NCBI GenBank assembly: GCA_030407315.1
Contig: JALQPE010002141.1
Location: 111,707-175,706, forward strand
Origin: Asparagopsis taxiformis
Taxonomy: Eukaryota; Rhodophyta; Florideophyceae; Bonnemaisoniales; Bonnemaisoniaceae
Direction: 5' to 3'
Length of the DNA stretch: 64,000 nt
Under the pieces are notes generated by a model, which was not told the DNA's origin, searched no databases, and saw only the letters and a program-made list of their open reading frames with translations. This document shows, piece after piece, positions 41,870 through 52,925 of the stretch. The first letter of the stretch is position 1, and every line of letters starts with the position of its first letter. Both the position numbers and the translations under genes were made by a program.

Positions 41870-44501
41870 TAGGGGTGGGCACAGTCCAATGAAGACTAGG
41901 TCCTGAACTGGTCCTACAAGTCATATCCAAGTCCCGACAAGTGGCCGGACTGTTCAGTTCGGTCCATTTTGCGCCTGAACTGCTAGTAACAGTCTTTCTA
42001 CAGTACAGCAGAAAATTCTCTGGTCTGCTCCCATCCCACTTCCATTTGGTTCAGTCCACATAAAAAACTGAACCACACAGTCCAGTTCAGATCTTTTGCC
42101 CATCATCCGGTCCTAACCAGTTGGACCGAAGGAAAAACAATTTTTGAACACAACATGTTCACATTGACAATTTATCATGATGAAACTTCAAAATTGCTTT
42201 AACATCAATTTCAAATTCGACTGCTGCACAAGACATCGACGTTCACAAATTTGCTCTGAGAACAACCCTACCCCAAGCTCGATAAGCCCCAAATACGAAC
42301 ACAACAAGGTGCCAAACTATCATCGTCGTCCTGAGCACCCCAATATGACGGAAGAAGCAGTTGAAAATCTCAGAACGAATGGATCGCAGCAATCAAGTGG
42401 TCCAACAGACAGTATACGGGTCCAAAAAAAGTTCAAAAGTGAAGTTTGGGAGTACTTCAACCAGGTTGACTGTGAGGGTCAGATCTACAATAAATGTGTC
42501 CTCTGTCAGAACAAGTTCTCTATTTCAACAGGTGTCAGCTCACTTAAACGACATGTGCAGCGTAAACATGGCTTCCTCCTCGACAATAGACAATGTACAT
42601 TTTCTGGTGATGGACAGCTCCGATCTGGATCTATCACCCCTCGCTCAGAGGTGAATGAGAGACACACGAGAAATTTGTGCAGATGGATCGTCTCTTCCTG
42701 TCTACCTTTCTCAATAGTGGAACAGAATGATTTCATTGCTTTCACAAGGCAGCTTGACAGTGCATATGTCGTGCCTTCCCGAAGGACGATCCATCGAAGA
42801 ATCACAGACGAATTCAAGGAGGCAAAGTTTCTTTTCAAATCTTTGCTACAAAAGGCACCTGGAACTGTCTCTTTGACGGCTGACTCATGGTCTTCCAGAA
42901 TCTACAGAGGATATATGTGTATTACAGTCCACTTCATCGATAGAAACTGGGAATTGCAGAGTTCTGTGCTCGACTTCCGTAGATTCTATACTCCACACAC
43001 TGGAGAGGCATCATCTGCTCTACTTCAAGAAGTACTAGAAGACTTCCATATATGTCGAAAGACGCGAGCAATTACGACTGATAACGGTTCAGATATTGTC
43101 TCCGGAGTTGCCAAGCTGCAGGAAAAAATCCGAAATGATCATCCAAGCCAGGATGCAAACGAAATTGTGCATGTTCGATGTGTTGCCCATATTATAAACT
43201 TGGCAGTGAAGGACTGCCTTTCTCTCATTCGTGAAAAAATTTCGGCTGTTCGTAATCTAATTCTTTCTATGAGATCGTCAGTTAAGAGAAGAGATATATT
43301 TGAGAATATGGCAAAACAAATGAACAAGGATGTGAATTTGCCAAGCGTTGACGTGGAAACTAGATGGTCTTCTACATTTTATATGTTGAAGAAGGCGTAT
43401 GAATGTAAGGAAGTCTTGAATGCTGTCGCACATTGCGTCCCATAGCTACAATCTTACGTCATCTCAGCAAGTGATTGGGAAAAATCAAATCAGATGGCCT
43501 CATTTCTAGAGACAGCTGCTGCAATAACTGAAAGTCAGTCAGGATCACTTTACGTGACGTTGGGAATACGTTCGAAGGCTTATTGCTCACTAATATCTAA
43601 ATGTCGGAGGTATGTGGGGTCTAATGGCTGTGTATTGCAAGATATTGCACGGGTGATGATTCAAAAACTGGAATATTACAAGGAAAAGATATGTTCTCCA
43701 ACGGCCGAGCTTGCACGTATTCTAGATCCGAGATTTGGGAATGATATATTGAATGATGATGCAATACTGAGGGCAAATGTCAGTCTAGACGAAATGAGTA
43801 ATGAAAATGTGTGTGAAAAGGTTGTACAGAAACATTCATTACTCGCAGAACTCCTAGAGGATGACCAACATCCTCTTACTGGCCCGCTGGACGAAATTCA
43901 TCGATTCTTTCAACAAACTACAACTGGGGATATATCGATTGACCCGTTGATATGGTGGAAGACGAATGAGAAAAGGTTCCCATGTGTTGCTAAGCTTGCA
44001 AGAGACATTTTATCAGTTCAAGCGTCTTCGGTCGCGAGTGAGAGCGTTTTCTCTACGAGCGGGTATATCGTATGTCCATCTCGCAGCAAACTTTCGGATG
44101 AATCTATTTGCAGTACTGTCGTTTTGCGAGCCTGGAACAAGATTTTGCAGGAGCCAAGGCGTTCATAACCTTTTTTTATCTATACGTTACGGAATTGCGT
44201 GAGATGAAACAGCTTTTAGTAGTCATACGTAGGAACAATATGCTAGATCGGTCCGTCCCTCCGGTCCAAGGGGTTCTCCACAGTTCGGTCCTACTTCTAA
44301 TTTCGATAAACCAGTCCAACGCACTACTGGAAACTTGAGCAGTCCTCAGGGCTATGTTCAACAGGTACTGGAAAATGTGTATTTCAGTATCTGTTTGATC
44401 CATTAGACTCAGGTCTGTGGAAAACCGAGAGACTCCTGGTCCTTCTCAGAAAGTGCTTATTTTCAAAAATTGAGACTGGTCCCGGACCGTGCCCATCCCT
44501 A
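41870..44501 (+). mobile_element. hAT DNA transposon, 2632 bp
   Basis: The ends are terminal inverted repeats: left TAGGGGTGGGCACAGTCC; the reverse complement of the right end is TAGGGATGGGCACGGTCC, 16 of 18 identical. The element is bounded by a perfect 8-bp duplication (GTACGCTC). Subterminal regions repeat short GGTCC / GGACC strings, likely transposase binding sites. Inside is one hAT transposase reading frame interrupted by a single stop. The perfect duplication and near-perfect ends suggest recent insertion. Confidence 0.93.
42177..44168 (+). pseudogene. hAT transposase with one in-frame TAG
   Basis: The first part (42177-43445, 422 residues) has a BED zinc finger near residues 90-135 (CVLCQNKFSISTGVSSLKRHVQRKHG with its C2-H2 ligands), then the RNase H-like core: LTADSWSS, TTDNGSD and VRCVAHIINLAVKDC. 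A TAG at 43443-43445 interrupts it; the same frame continues to 44168 and encodes the conserved C-terminal dimerisation region (WWKTNEKRFPCVAKLARDIL and SVASESVFSTSGYI). The TAG follows CCA and could derive from CAG by one C to T change. Apart from the stop, the protein looks complete. Confidence 0.9.
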
Positions 44502-44509
44502 GTACGCTC
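44502..44509 (+). repeat. Target-site duplication of hAT element, right copy
   Basis: GTACGCTC, matching 41862-41869 exactly. Confidence 0.9.
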
Positions 44510-44612
44510 TTCCCCCGCCCAGGGAGGTCTGAACAAAGTGGAAGGAGAGTAGGAATATTTGTAGGACCAGCCGGGATGGCGGTCACTAAGAGAGTTCTAG
44601 AATCGCTTGCCT

Positions 44613-45367
44613 TGTCAGGGCGTGTTGAACCGTAACGCGCTCGTGAACTTGCGTTTCGCACGTCGCTCGGTCGCGGAGGCGATCGGGTGGTACAACGGCG
44701 GAACGCGCAGGGTCGATCGCAACACGGGATTCGCGGGCCGGCGCAAGCCGTGATCTCAGGGGGAGATCACCGAGTAAACTCGAGCTCAACACGATCCACG
44801 CAGGGGTCGTAAATCCCTGGCCTAGCGGTAGGCGACGCAACGCGCGGTCTCGCGGTGCGACGCAATTCGACAGTCGGTAAACGCGGCGCGCGCGCACGTA
44901 TGTCGGCGATCGTGAGCAATCCGCACGCAACGTTGTAACGCAATCGGTCCTCGCGACGCGCTCAACGCTTAACTCGTAGCTGCGAAAGTGCTCACTGTTT
45001 ATTGGTAGGGTGCGAAGCCATGCGACCACTAATAGCTAACTTACTTGGGACAGGCTGTCCTTGTGTGGCCGACCGGCGGCGGCCGCACGCTCGCACGCAA
45101 AAAGGGAAATATTTGGGAAAAAGACTTTCGTCATAAAAAACCCAAAAAAGGGAAATAAAGGGAAATTCGCGGAAATCGCTACACGTGGCGCGGCTCGCGG
45201 TTTCGTGGCAACGTACGCGCGCACGCGCTCGCATTGACGCTCCGTGACACGTAATCAAGGCGCCACGCGTACGCTCGCTTACTAAACTAACTCAAACGGA
45301 TGCTTGCGGACTAACGTAAACGCGCGCGCTCGCATCGGTTCCATCGACCAACTTAAATTGCGCCACA
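44613..45367 (-). repeat. Probable 3' LTR of the Ty3/gypsy element
   Basis: The right edge is set by the polypurine tract and TGTGGCG at 45367. The left edge is uncertain: TGT occurs at 44613 and again at 44622 (TGTTG, which on the minus strand gives a CAACA end). There is no second LTR in the window to confirm the limits. Confidence 0.5.
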
Positions 45368-45555
45368 CTCCCCCCGACTAACTCCACAGCGCGTCCTCGC
45401 GCGTAACGTTCTCGTGCACACCTTCAGCTCTCTTCTGTCTTCTTCTCCTCTTCCAATCTTCTGCTTCTCTTCCATCCTTCTGTCTCTCTTCCATCCTTCT
45501 GTCTCCATTCCGCGCGCGCTCGCTCCGTTAACGCTACACGCACTCGCGCTTCGTA

Positions 45556-48514
45556 ATGTCGCGCGATAATAACGCTCTGCCGAGTTGGCTTCGCGCCGGC
45601 GCTGCGTCTCGCGACGAACCGTCGACGCCCACGAACGCGTCTCCTCGCCCTGCGCGTATCGCGTTTCCTTCTCTTTCAAGCCCGGAGAGTCCCTATTACA
45701 TGTCCATGGCGCAAGCATCCTCCTCAACCGTACCCATAACCGCGAGCGGCCGTGGCGGCAGTGGCGTCGTTGCGTCGTCTGATGTTGTCGCCACGGTGGA
45801 TGCGACCGCGACTCCAACTTCTGCATCTGCTGCGCGTTCTGGGAGCGGCGTCCCGCTTCGTTCGGTTCCTGCGCCTGCGTCCGTTTCGCTTCCGTCGGCC
45901 GCGCAAGACGCTCCCGAGTCGATCCCGCGCGCGCGCTACGACGACCCGATCGCGTTCCGATTTATGCCACGCCCTATGCCGACGTGGGCGAAGTTGGGCC
46001 GTCGCCACTTCTTCCCGCAGCGCTTTCAATGGACGCGCATCGCTGACGTATCGCGCTATGCCGTGTTACCCGGCCACAAGGACGCGCAAGCGGTGTGGGA
46101 CGCGCGGCGCGAATCGGCGTCGTGCGACTTGGCGGTCCCCGCGAACTTACCGTGCGACGCGTACTTTCTCGAGGACGAAGCCGACGAACGACTCGTACGC
46201 CACCTGGCCCGGTTGCGCGTGATGCGTCGCGACGAATTTGCGCGAGTCGATCCATGGGCCGCGGCGCCCAGTGCGGGCTTCTTACTTGACGGCGGCGTTC
46301 CGTGGAACGACGTCGAGCACGAAGGGGAGGCGAGCGTGCCATGGTTCTTAACGCGGATATGCGCCCGGAAGCGCGGCGCGAGTTGCGTTTGCGGCGCACG
46401 TCGGGCTACTTCGTTACGTATCGCGATATCGAATTTCGCGAGTTTCCTGATGACCGCGTCGCCGCTTTCTTCCCGCGTTACGATGCGCGCGATTGGCCGG
46501 AAGCGCCCGACTCGTTGTCGGTGCCGCTTCCCTGCGTGTTCCACTACGCGCCGTCGGTATTGCTCGGGCGCGACGTTCCGGTCGAGGCTCGTTCGTATTT
46601 CTGGGCTATCGCTCTGAGCGAGTGGGTGGTGATGGTTGCCGCTGCGTGGCTTCACGTCGCTTACGTCGAGCGCCGCTTCTGCGCTTGAACGAGAAATTGA
46701 TCGCGGGAATCGAGCGCGTCGGCGTTTCGGCGATCGTGCGGGGCGGAACGTATACGGCGGCGCATCTCGAAAGTCTCTTGACGGAGCATCGCGCGTGCGC
46801 GTGGGACGAAACTCCGGTTTTCGACCTCGCGCCTGGTATGGACTTCAAGGAGGGCGGGCAATGGTTGCCCTGGAGCGCGGAGCGCGGCGTCGTCGACTGG
46901 GCGCATGGTTCGCTTGGCGTGCACCGGCACACTGAAATTCCACATCTCCTTCTCAAGTCGCCGCGCAATCCGTCGCGCGACGCGTTTGCGCATTTAGAGG
47001 CGCGCGATGTCGTTACCGTTGATGCCGTGTTGTCCGCGCTATCAACTAACGAGCTGCACGTTATGCGCGCGACCGATTCGCGCGAGTATGCGCAGTATCT
47101 TGGCATGGCGGCTTTGTTGGCGATCGAACGTCGGCGTTTCCGAGACGGCCGATATTCTCTTTTCTCCGAGCCACCGCGCGCTCCTATCGACGTCGAGCGA
47201 CTCGACGCGGCGCTGCGCGCGGAGTACGTGAAGGTTTACAACGAGTTGCAGGCCTTGAAAGCGGCGTCTTCCGGCCACGGCGGGGCTGCAGCGTCCAGCA
47301 GTGCGGGCGACGGCGGGGCGGCGGTCAGCAGCGCGGCGAAGAGCGGCGCGGGTGACGGTGCTGCTGCGGGCAGCCGCACGGGCGCAGGCGACGCAACGGC
47401 TGATAACGTGGCGGAAAGTGACGCGGCGGCCGCTGTCAACAACGAGGCGGGTGACGTTTTGGCCGAATCAGACGCGAACGTGTTGCGGGGCCAGCTTGCC
47501 GCCGCCGAAAAGGGCCGGGAGGAGGCGTTGGCGCGCGTGGCGTTGCTCGAAGGGGCTCGCGACGACGCTTTGGCGCGAATGGCTTCCGCCGTGGAGGGCC
47601 GCAGCGAAGCGCTGGCGCGTCTGACATCGGTCGAGCAGAGCCGTGACGAGGCGCTGGCGCGGGTGACGACGATTGCGCAAGCGCGTGACGACGCTGCGGC
47701 GCGCCTTACCAAAGCGAACGCAACGCGCGACGAAGCGGTGAGTCTCGTGCACGAGGCTGAGAAGACACTTAAGGACGCGGCTGGACGCGAGGCGACGTTA
47801 GAGCGCAAGGCCGGGGAAGATGCGACGCGGATCGAGCGGATGCACAAGGACATCGGTGACTTGCAAGAACGCGTGGCGAATTACGAACGGGCTGCCAGCG
47901 GCAATCGCGCGATGATCACGACCCTCCAAGAACGTTGCGAGGCTGCTACTTCGGCGCAGGAACGGGCGGAACGCGCGCTTAGCGATGTCGAAGCGAATCT
48001 CGCGGGCGAACGTCAACGGGGCGCGGAGCGTGTTGCGGCGGTGCGTCGGGTGTATACTGCGCGTGAACGGGAGACCGTTCGTAGGATCCAGGATACGATC
48101 GAACGCACGCATCGCCTCGGCACGACGCTGAATGATATCGTTGGCTTAGTGCAGCGGTCGCCCGAAACGTCCGCGGCGGGGGTGGTGTCTAACAGCGAGA
48201 CGCAGTCGGTCAGCGGACTTAACGAGGGAGCGGAAGGGGGAGGTGATGCATCGGTCGCGGTGGGAAGCGACGGGGCTGGTCGCGGAGGTGCGCGCCCAAC
48301 GACTCGCGCTCGCGCGGCGGCCGCAGCGTCCGCACGTCCCAGCGTTCCTCCCTTGCGTCTTGGCGTGCAGGACGGGCGCGTCGTGCGCGTGCTGAATACC
48401 GAGCGACGACGCAATCACCAAGCAGACACGGCTTCAAGTCGTGCTCGCGCGCGCGGCGCAACGGGCAGTTCTTCGAGCCGACGCACGCGCCGCGAGGATA
48501 ACGCACGCGAGTGA
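45556..48514 (+). pseudogene. Antisense coiled-coil ORF of the retroelement, two frame breaks
   Basis: It opens with ATG 45556 and reads in three successive frames: 45556 to about 46330, about 46330 to 46680, and about 46680 to 48514. Both changes are -1; the first lies by a GGGG run at 46323-46326. The N-terminal part is Ser/Pro/Ala-rich with an aromatic stretch (RRHFFPQRFQW). The middle has a globular-looking region (YFVTYRDIEFREFPDDRVAAFF; LNEKLIAGIERVGV). The last part (about 47480-48110) is a long coiled coil with repeats of the type EALARV-xx-L-xx-ARDDA, then a basic Ser/Arg-rich tail. No nuclease, zinc knuckle or transposase motif is seen. It could be a structural (Gag-like) protein or an accessory ORF of unknown role. 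Confidence 0.55.
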
Positions 48515-49861
48515 GCTCCGTACGCACCCGGCTAGCCGGTAGTCCATTCTACTCCCCTGATTAAACCTCTTGTGTTTTTGTTAACTTTGCCTTAGCCATC
48601 CTTCCTTTCGTACGCGCGGCGCGAATTGCGTTTGCGGCGCATGCGTAGGCGCGACGGTGTACCGCGCGCGACTGCGGCTGCGTCCAACGGTTCCTCGGAG
48701 TGCCGTGCGGACGCCCGGGTGGGGGAGCTACTAGCCAAGGTCCGTTGCGAATTTCGTCGCGCGAGTCGCCGCTTGAAGCGGTGGTTGCCCAGTGACCGCG
48801 TCGACGCTCGGGATTCGCGAGCGACGCGGCTAGGGGCGCGTGGGGCGAGGCGGGAGAGGGGGGGAGATGGGGCTGTTGGCCGGTAGGCATACGGGACGGG
48901 TGCGCTCTCGTCGCTCGTATCGTTTGCGTTTCAACACGTGTACATTCGCGTTTCGTTCGCGCTTCGTTCGCGTTTCTTTCGCGCTTCGTTCGCGTTTCTT
49001 TCGCGCTTCGTTCGCGCCTTGTCGCGTCTCGTTCGCGCTTCGGGGGCTGGGTCTCTAATGCCCCTCGTTTTTAGCAGGCGTCTAGGTGGGTTCCCGCCCC
49101 CGGGAGTTGGGTTTCGCCATGGCCTTCTTGGACGAAGAGGACGGGCGTGTGGGTGGCATCCCTTCTTTCCAGCGGAGGCTTTCGCTTGCTGGTATTCTGC
49201 GTCGTTCCCTGCCACCCGTATGGTTCGTCGCGTGCGTGCGTATGTGAACAGCCAATCCGGGGGCGCCATCAGGAAGCATCTCGCCACGGCGTCGGGGCAG
49301 ATCGGCGCCGTCCATTTTTGGCCTGCCCCGGCCTCGGCTCGTTTTTTTTGGCCTATCATATTCCAGCCCCGTAAATGGCCATGCTATATGGGCCAATCCC
49401 TCCCCCGCAACGACCAATCCAGTGTGCGTGCCTCCCTTTTTCGCGCGTAATTGCGCTGTCGGGCGTGCCCACTCCTGGGGATCCTGGCGTTGTCGGCATA
49501 GGGGATGGGGAGCGGACGGCACGTGGACTCCCGGCGACGGTTGTCGCTCAGGTTCGCGCAGGCGCGGAAGACGGACGGTGGAACGCGATAGTTGCGCGAC
49601 GAAAACGATCGCGTGGTGGCGCGACGAAGTGACGCTTGGCGATTGCGCGGCGAAAGACGAGCGTGATTGCGTGGCGAACGGTCAGGCGCGATCGCGTTGC
49701 GTCGAACGGTTGCGCGGCATACGACAGGAGCGATTGCGTGGCAAACGGTGGCGCGGTTGCGTGGCGAAAACGACAAGCGGCGATGGGAGGCTTGGCCCGC
49801 GTGTTTATCTACGCGTCGGTTCCGCTGGGCGGAACTGGCATGTTCAGCCCCGTTCCGCGCG
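48515..49861. repeat. Repeat-rich spacer inside the retroelement
   Basis: No gene is supported. It contains tandem copies of a 22-bp unit built on GCGCTTCGTTCGCGTTTC at about 48945-49015, and degenerate copies of GATTGCGTGGCGAA-like units at about 49620-49790. Bases 48615-48645 nearly repeat part of the antisense ORF at about 46370-46398 (GGCGCGARTTGCGTTTGCGG), suggesting local duplication. Confidence 0.6.
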
Positions 49862-51034
49862 TCAATTGCGCGGTGCACGCGAAGGCGCCCGTCGACTCGC
49901 GATGCGCGCGCTCGCGCGGCTAGGTGGCGTTATACGTGGGGCGTCGCCGCGTGCCGGTCGCTTCCTACGATTGCGCGGTGACGTGGCGTCAATCTCGGCG
50001 TTGCGCGCAGTGTTTTCAGAGGCGGAGCGTCCGCGGTCGCGGCGGAAACGGGCGACGATGGGCGCGGGTAACGAACCTTCGGGCTCCCAAGTGTCGTCGC
50101 GCGGAGAGAAGCCCTTCCAGCGTACACGGAATACGGGCGCTCCGGTGTCGTCGACACCTTCAGCCGTCAATTTGTCAATCATGAACTCCCGCGTTCCATA
50201 TCCTGCTTCAGGATTGACCTTGCGTGCGTCATCGAGTACGCGTTCGTCACGTCGCGCTGCGTCGCTTGTGTCCTCCGCGTCAGTCGCTCCTCCTTCGCCG
50301 CTTGGCGAAACCGGCGCGCGCGTCGCGTTGCGCGGTGCTAGGCGAATACGGTCGGAGCTGACGAGTTCGGGCACACCGTCGATTATGATTTCGTAAGTGT
50401 GCCCGCGGCAGCTTGTGACCGGGAAGGGTCCCGACACGGGATAGTCCAACTTCGAAGGGCGCGTCCCGTCGTCGCGCTGCGTTCGTGTCGTCGCTCCCGC
50501 GCGAGTGTCCAGATATACCTGGTCGCCAACCTTGATGCTCTTGTTCACCGTGCGTGCGCCGCGATCGAAGTCGCGTTTGTATCTCGCTTGCGCTTTCTTC
50601 AGCGCGTTCGCGGCGCGCGCGTACGCGTCGGATAGCTTCGCAAGGAACTCCATGCGGAGGAACGGCGTGCTGCGAATCGTGTCGACCTGCTCCGTCCCCA
50701 GCGATACGGGGTAGCGCGTGAGCGTGAGTTCGAACGGCGACGTATTCGTCGAGCGGTGTATCGCGCGGTTGTATGCGTACGCCAGCGCGTCTAGGTGCTC
50801 GTCCCAATTCTTTCGCTCTTCGTCGACGTAATGGCGCAGCGTCGCGACGATGGTACGGTTCATACGCTCGACCTGCCCGTTCGACTGCGGGTGATAGGTA
50901 GTCGTGAATATGTTACGCGTTCCCATTAGCGCGCACGTTTCCTGAAACAGCTTCGAGCGGAACTGCGGTCCATTATCTGAAAGTAGCGTGCGCGGCGGTC
51001 CGTAAACGAAGACCCAATCGTCTGTGTTTTCGGA
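49862..51034 (-). pseudogene. Ty3/gypsy integrase C-terminal part with chromodomain, 5'-truncated
   Basis: The minus-strand frame is open from about 51034, upstream of the first ATG (50926). It contains the end of the integrase core, with the second catalytic Asp in LLSDNGPQF (about 50985) and the catalytic Glu in TYHPQSNGQVERMNRT (about 50870-50900). A tether region and a chromodomain follow (about 50070-50200: VFRVRWKGFSPRDDTWEP), then a basic tail. The first catalytic Asp and everything upstream, including reverse transcriptase, are missing. Chromodomains of such elements direct integration to marked chromatin. Confidence 0.85.
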
Positions 51035-51037
51035 AGT

Positions 51038-51240
51038 GGACGCGGACGTCCAGTCTCTCTAGTACGGGTCCTAGTCGGCCCCGAGATTTACTAGAACAAA
51101 TGAACGTCCGCGTCCAAAAAAAATAAAAATTTTTTGGATGCGGACGTCCACTTTCTCTAGTACATATGGCGGAATACTAGGACCCGACATCCACTTTCTC
51201 TAGTACGTTTGGCGGAATACTAGGACCCGACATCCAGTAT
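51038..51240. repeat. CTAGTAC repeat modules with an AT-cored hairpin
   Basis: Three copies of a module ending in TCTCTAGTAC lie at about 51038, 51135 and 51187; the last two are near-perfect direct repeats of about 52 bp including GGCGGAATACTAGGACCCGAC. Between the first two sits a hairpin at 51105-51146 with arms CGTCCGCGTCCAAAAA and its complement, one mismatch, around an A/T core. The block begins exactly where the integrase is cut off, so it may be the end of an inserted element. Confidence 0.7.
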
Positions 51241-51282
51241 ACAATATATCAGCGAAAACCGGGAGGGAAGAAATTACAGCGG

Positions 51283-52035
51283 ATGGTAAATTCAGGGCCC
51301 ATATCGGACCGTATTTTATTCTCTCATTTAGGAAACTGCTCGTATACAATACGTCTCTCTAGAATAGGGAATACATATCTGGTCAGAATAGGAAATAAAT
51401 ACCCGGTTAGAATAGGAAATATGTATCCAGCCAGAATACGAAATACGTATCCAGACAGAATACAAAATACCTGTCAGCATATCGTCGACCACCCATCTCC
51501 CTCACTATCACGTTCTCCCTACCATCCGAACGCCATGCACCACCATCCGCACATACTGCAAGAACCCTCACGACCTAGATTACAAAAATCCGCTCCTTCC
51601 CAATTCCATCCCCGCTTTCCTCGACACCACCCCAGCCCATTACATCATCAAGACATCAAACACGAACATGGTCAGCAAAATCTTACACCACTTGAAACCC
51701 ACTCTCACTTCTATCGTATGCCCCAAAATATACACATACCAGAAACACCTCACAGCTTCATTCCCCATCTTCCTACATCCCTTCTTCACTCTCCTTCAGT
51801 CCTGCCGTTCCTGCTTCACCACTCCTGCATCACATACAAAACATCAACCCCAACAGTCAGATTCAAAAGCAACGCTTACCACGACAGATATCCTAGAAAC
51901 TCCCTTACTTACCTCTCCGAGAGGATGAGTGAATCATCCATCCTACACAAAATACAAACCATGATCCAAAACCTTGCAATGAATAATCAAAGTCAGCAGT
52001 CCATATCTTCGCAAAACAAGTCTTGTTCTGAATGA
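51283..52035 (+). other. Open frame over minisatellite and low-complexity sequence, doubtful gene
   Basis: A 250-codon frame from ATG 51283. Its first part is an in-frame 24-bp repeat giving eight-residue units of the RIGNTYPV type; the rest is rich in His, Ser and Pro, as expected from AC-rich low-complexity DNA. The region further right (to about 52260) contains degenerate copies of an AACAGTCAGACTCAAAA-like string. No family is recognised; I would not treat it as a protein gene without transcript data. Confidence 0.2.
51361..51476 (+). repeat. 24-bp minisatellite, about five units
   Basis: Units start at 51361, 51385, 51409, 51433 and 51457 (last one partial), built on AGAATAGGAAATACGTATCC. 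They are imperfect but in exact 24-bp register, so they remain in one reading frame. Confidence 0.9.
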
Positions 52036-52286
52036 AACTTACCTTCCGTCATCACCATTCCTGCATCACCTACACAATATCGGAATCAACCACAACAGTC
52101 AGACTCAAAATCAACCTTCCCTCACAGCATACTTTCAAAACTTCACGTACCTCTCTTCCATCCTCCGCTCAATACACACCATCAGTCAACAGGCTTCCAT
52201 GAAAAATATCGCATTAACGGAAATAGTCAGACTCAAAACCCACCTTCCCTCAACGCATACCCTCGAGGGTAGAGGATGGAACGAAG

Positions 52287-52324
52287 GTACGAGCGCGAAT
52301 CTTGATCAAGATTCGCGCACGTAC
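52287..52324. repeat. 38-bp near-perfect palindrome
   Basis: Two 19-bp arms meet at 52305/52306 with no spacer; 18 of 19 positions pair. The core is GCGCGAATCTTGATCAAG and its complement. It lies about 600 bp before the Plavaka-like transposase. Confidence 0.95.
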
Positions 52325-52925
52325 AAAGCAAAGTCGGTCAAAGAATATCAGTCGGTGATGAGGGCGGAGTGGAGCCTGCGGCGTCGACCGGACAGCTTTC
52401 TGCGTCCGCTTAAGTCTTGCTGTGCATACTCGAAATCATCGCCGGCAGTGAGATTGAGTATGGCCCAAGCCATGGTCTCTGATTCCCCGAACAATGAGAT
52501 CCGGATCGAGAACAACGAATATAAACATATAATCATATATATGAGAATCCATTTGCTTTCCTTACATGATCCGTGGCATATCCGCTGTAAAGCACATTCA
52601 GATTCCACGAAGTTCAGAAATAAAAAAGTTTATTATTACAAATGAATTAATTGAAAATTCATCTCCCAGGGTGGTCGTTCGTCCTTCCATGCACACGTTG
52701 CCAGCACGCAATGTGATGTAACAGTTGGAAATGATTGAACTCTCGGTTAAATTCCACCGTTGGGATGTCAGCTGGAGTGAGCACAAAACTACTACCCACA
52801 AAACTACGAACGAACACGTTACATTCCAAGTCTCGAAAGCACCACAAAAATAAAATTGGTCGCATCTGGACGGCACAGTCTCCCCTGTTCAGCTCGCAAT
52901 CCTCCCTTTTGCGTCAAAACTCGAC

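Larger units (their letters stand above)
44613..51034 (-). mobile_element. Truncated Ty3/gypsy chromovirus with antisense ORF
   Basis: A visibly GC-rich block, unlike its neighbours. Read on the minus strand it starts inside an integrase (right edge about 51034, where repeat modules take over), continues with a C-terminal chromodomain, then about 1.35 kb of degenerate repeats, a long ORF on the opposite strand, a polypurine tract and an LTR. The polypurine tract GGGGGGAG lies at 45368-45375 (minus strand) and is directly followed by TGTGGCG, the expected LTR start. Gag, protease, reverse transcriptase, RNase H and the 5' LTR are missing. Treating the plus-strand ORF as part of the same element is an inference from composition and position. 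Confidence 0.65.

Noticed and set aside
46056..48421. Several minus-strand frames of 100-200 codons over the antisense retroelement ORF
   Set aside because: GC-rich DNA opens long frames on both strands; these have Arg/Ser/Ala-only composition and no motifs.
48945..49800. Short GC-rich repeats as a CRISPR array
   Set aside because: Units are degenerate and adjacent without regular spacers, in a eukaryotic retroelement.
49422..50396. 324-codon plus-strand frame opposite the integrase
   Set aside because: The minus strand here clearly encodes integrase and chromodomain; the plus frame is Arg-rich shadow sequence.
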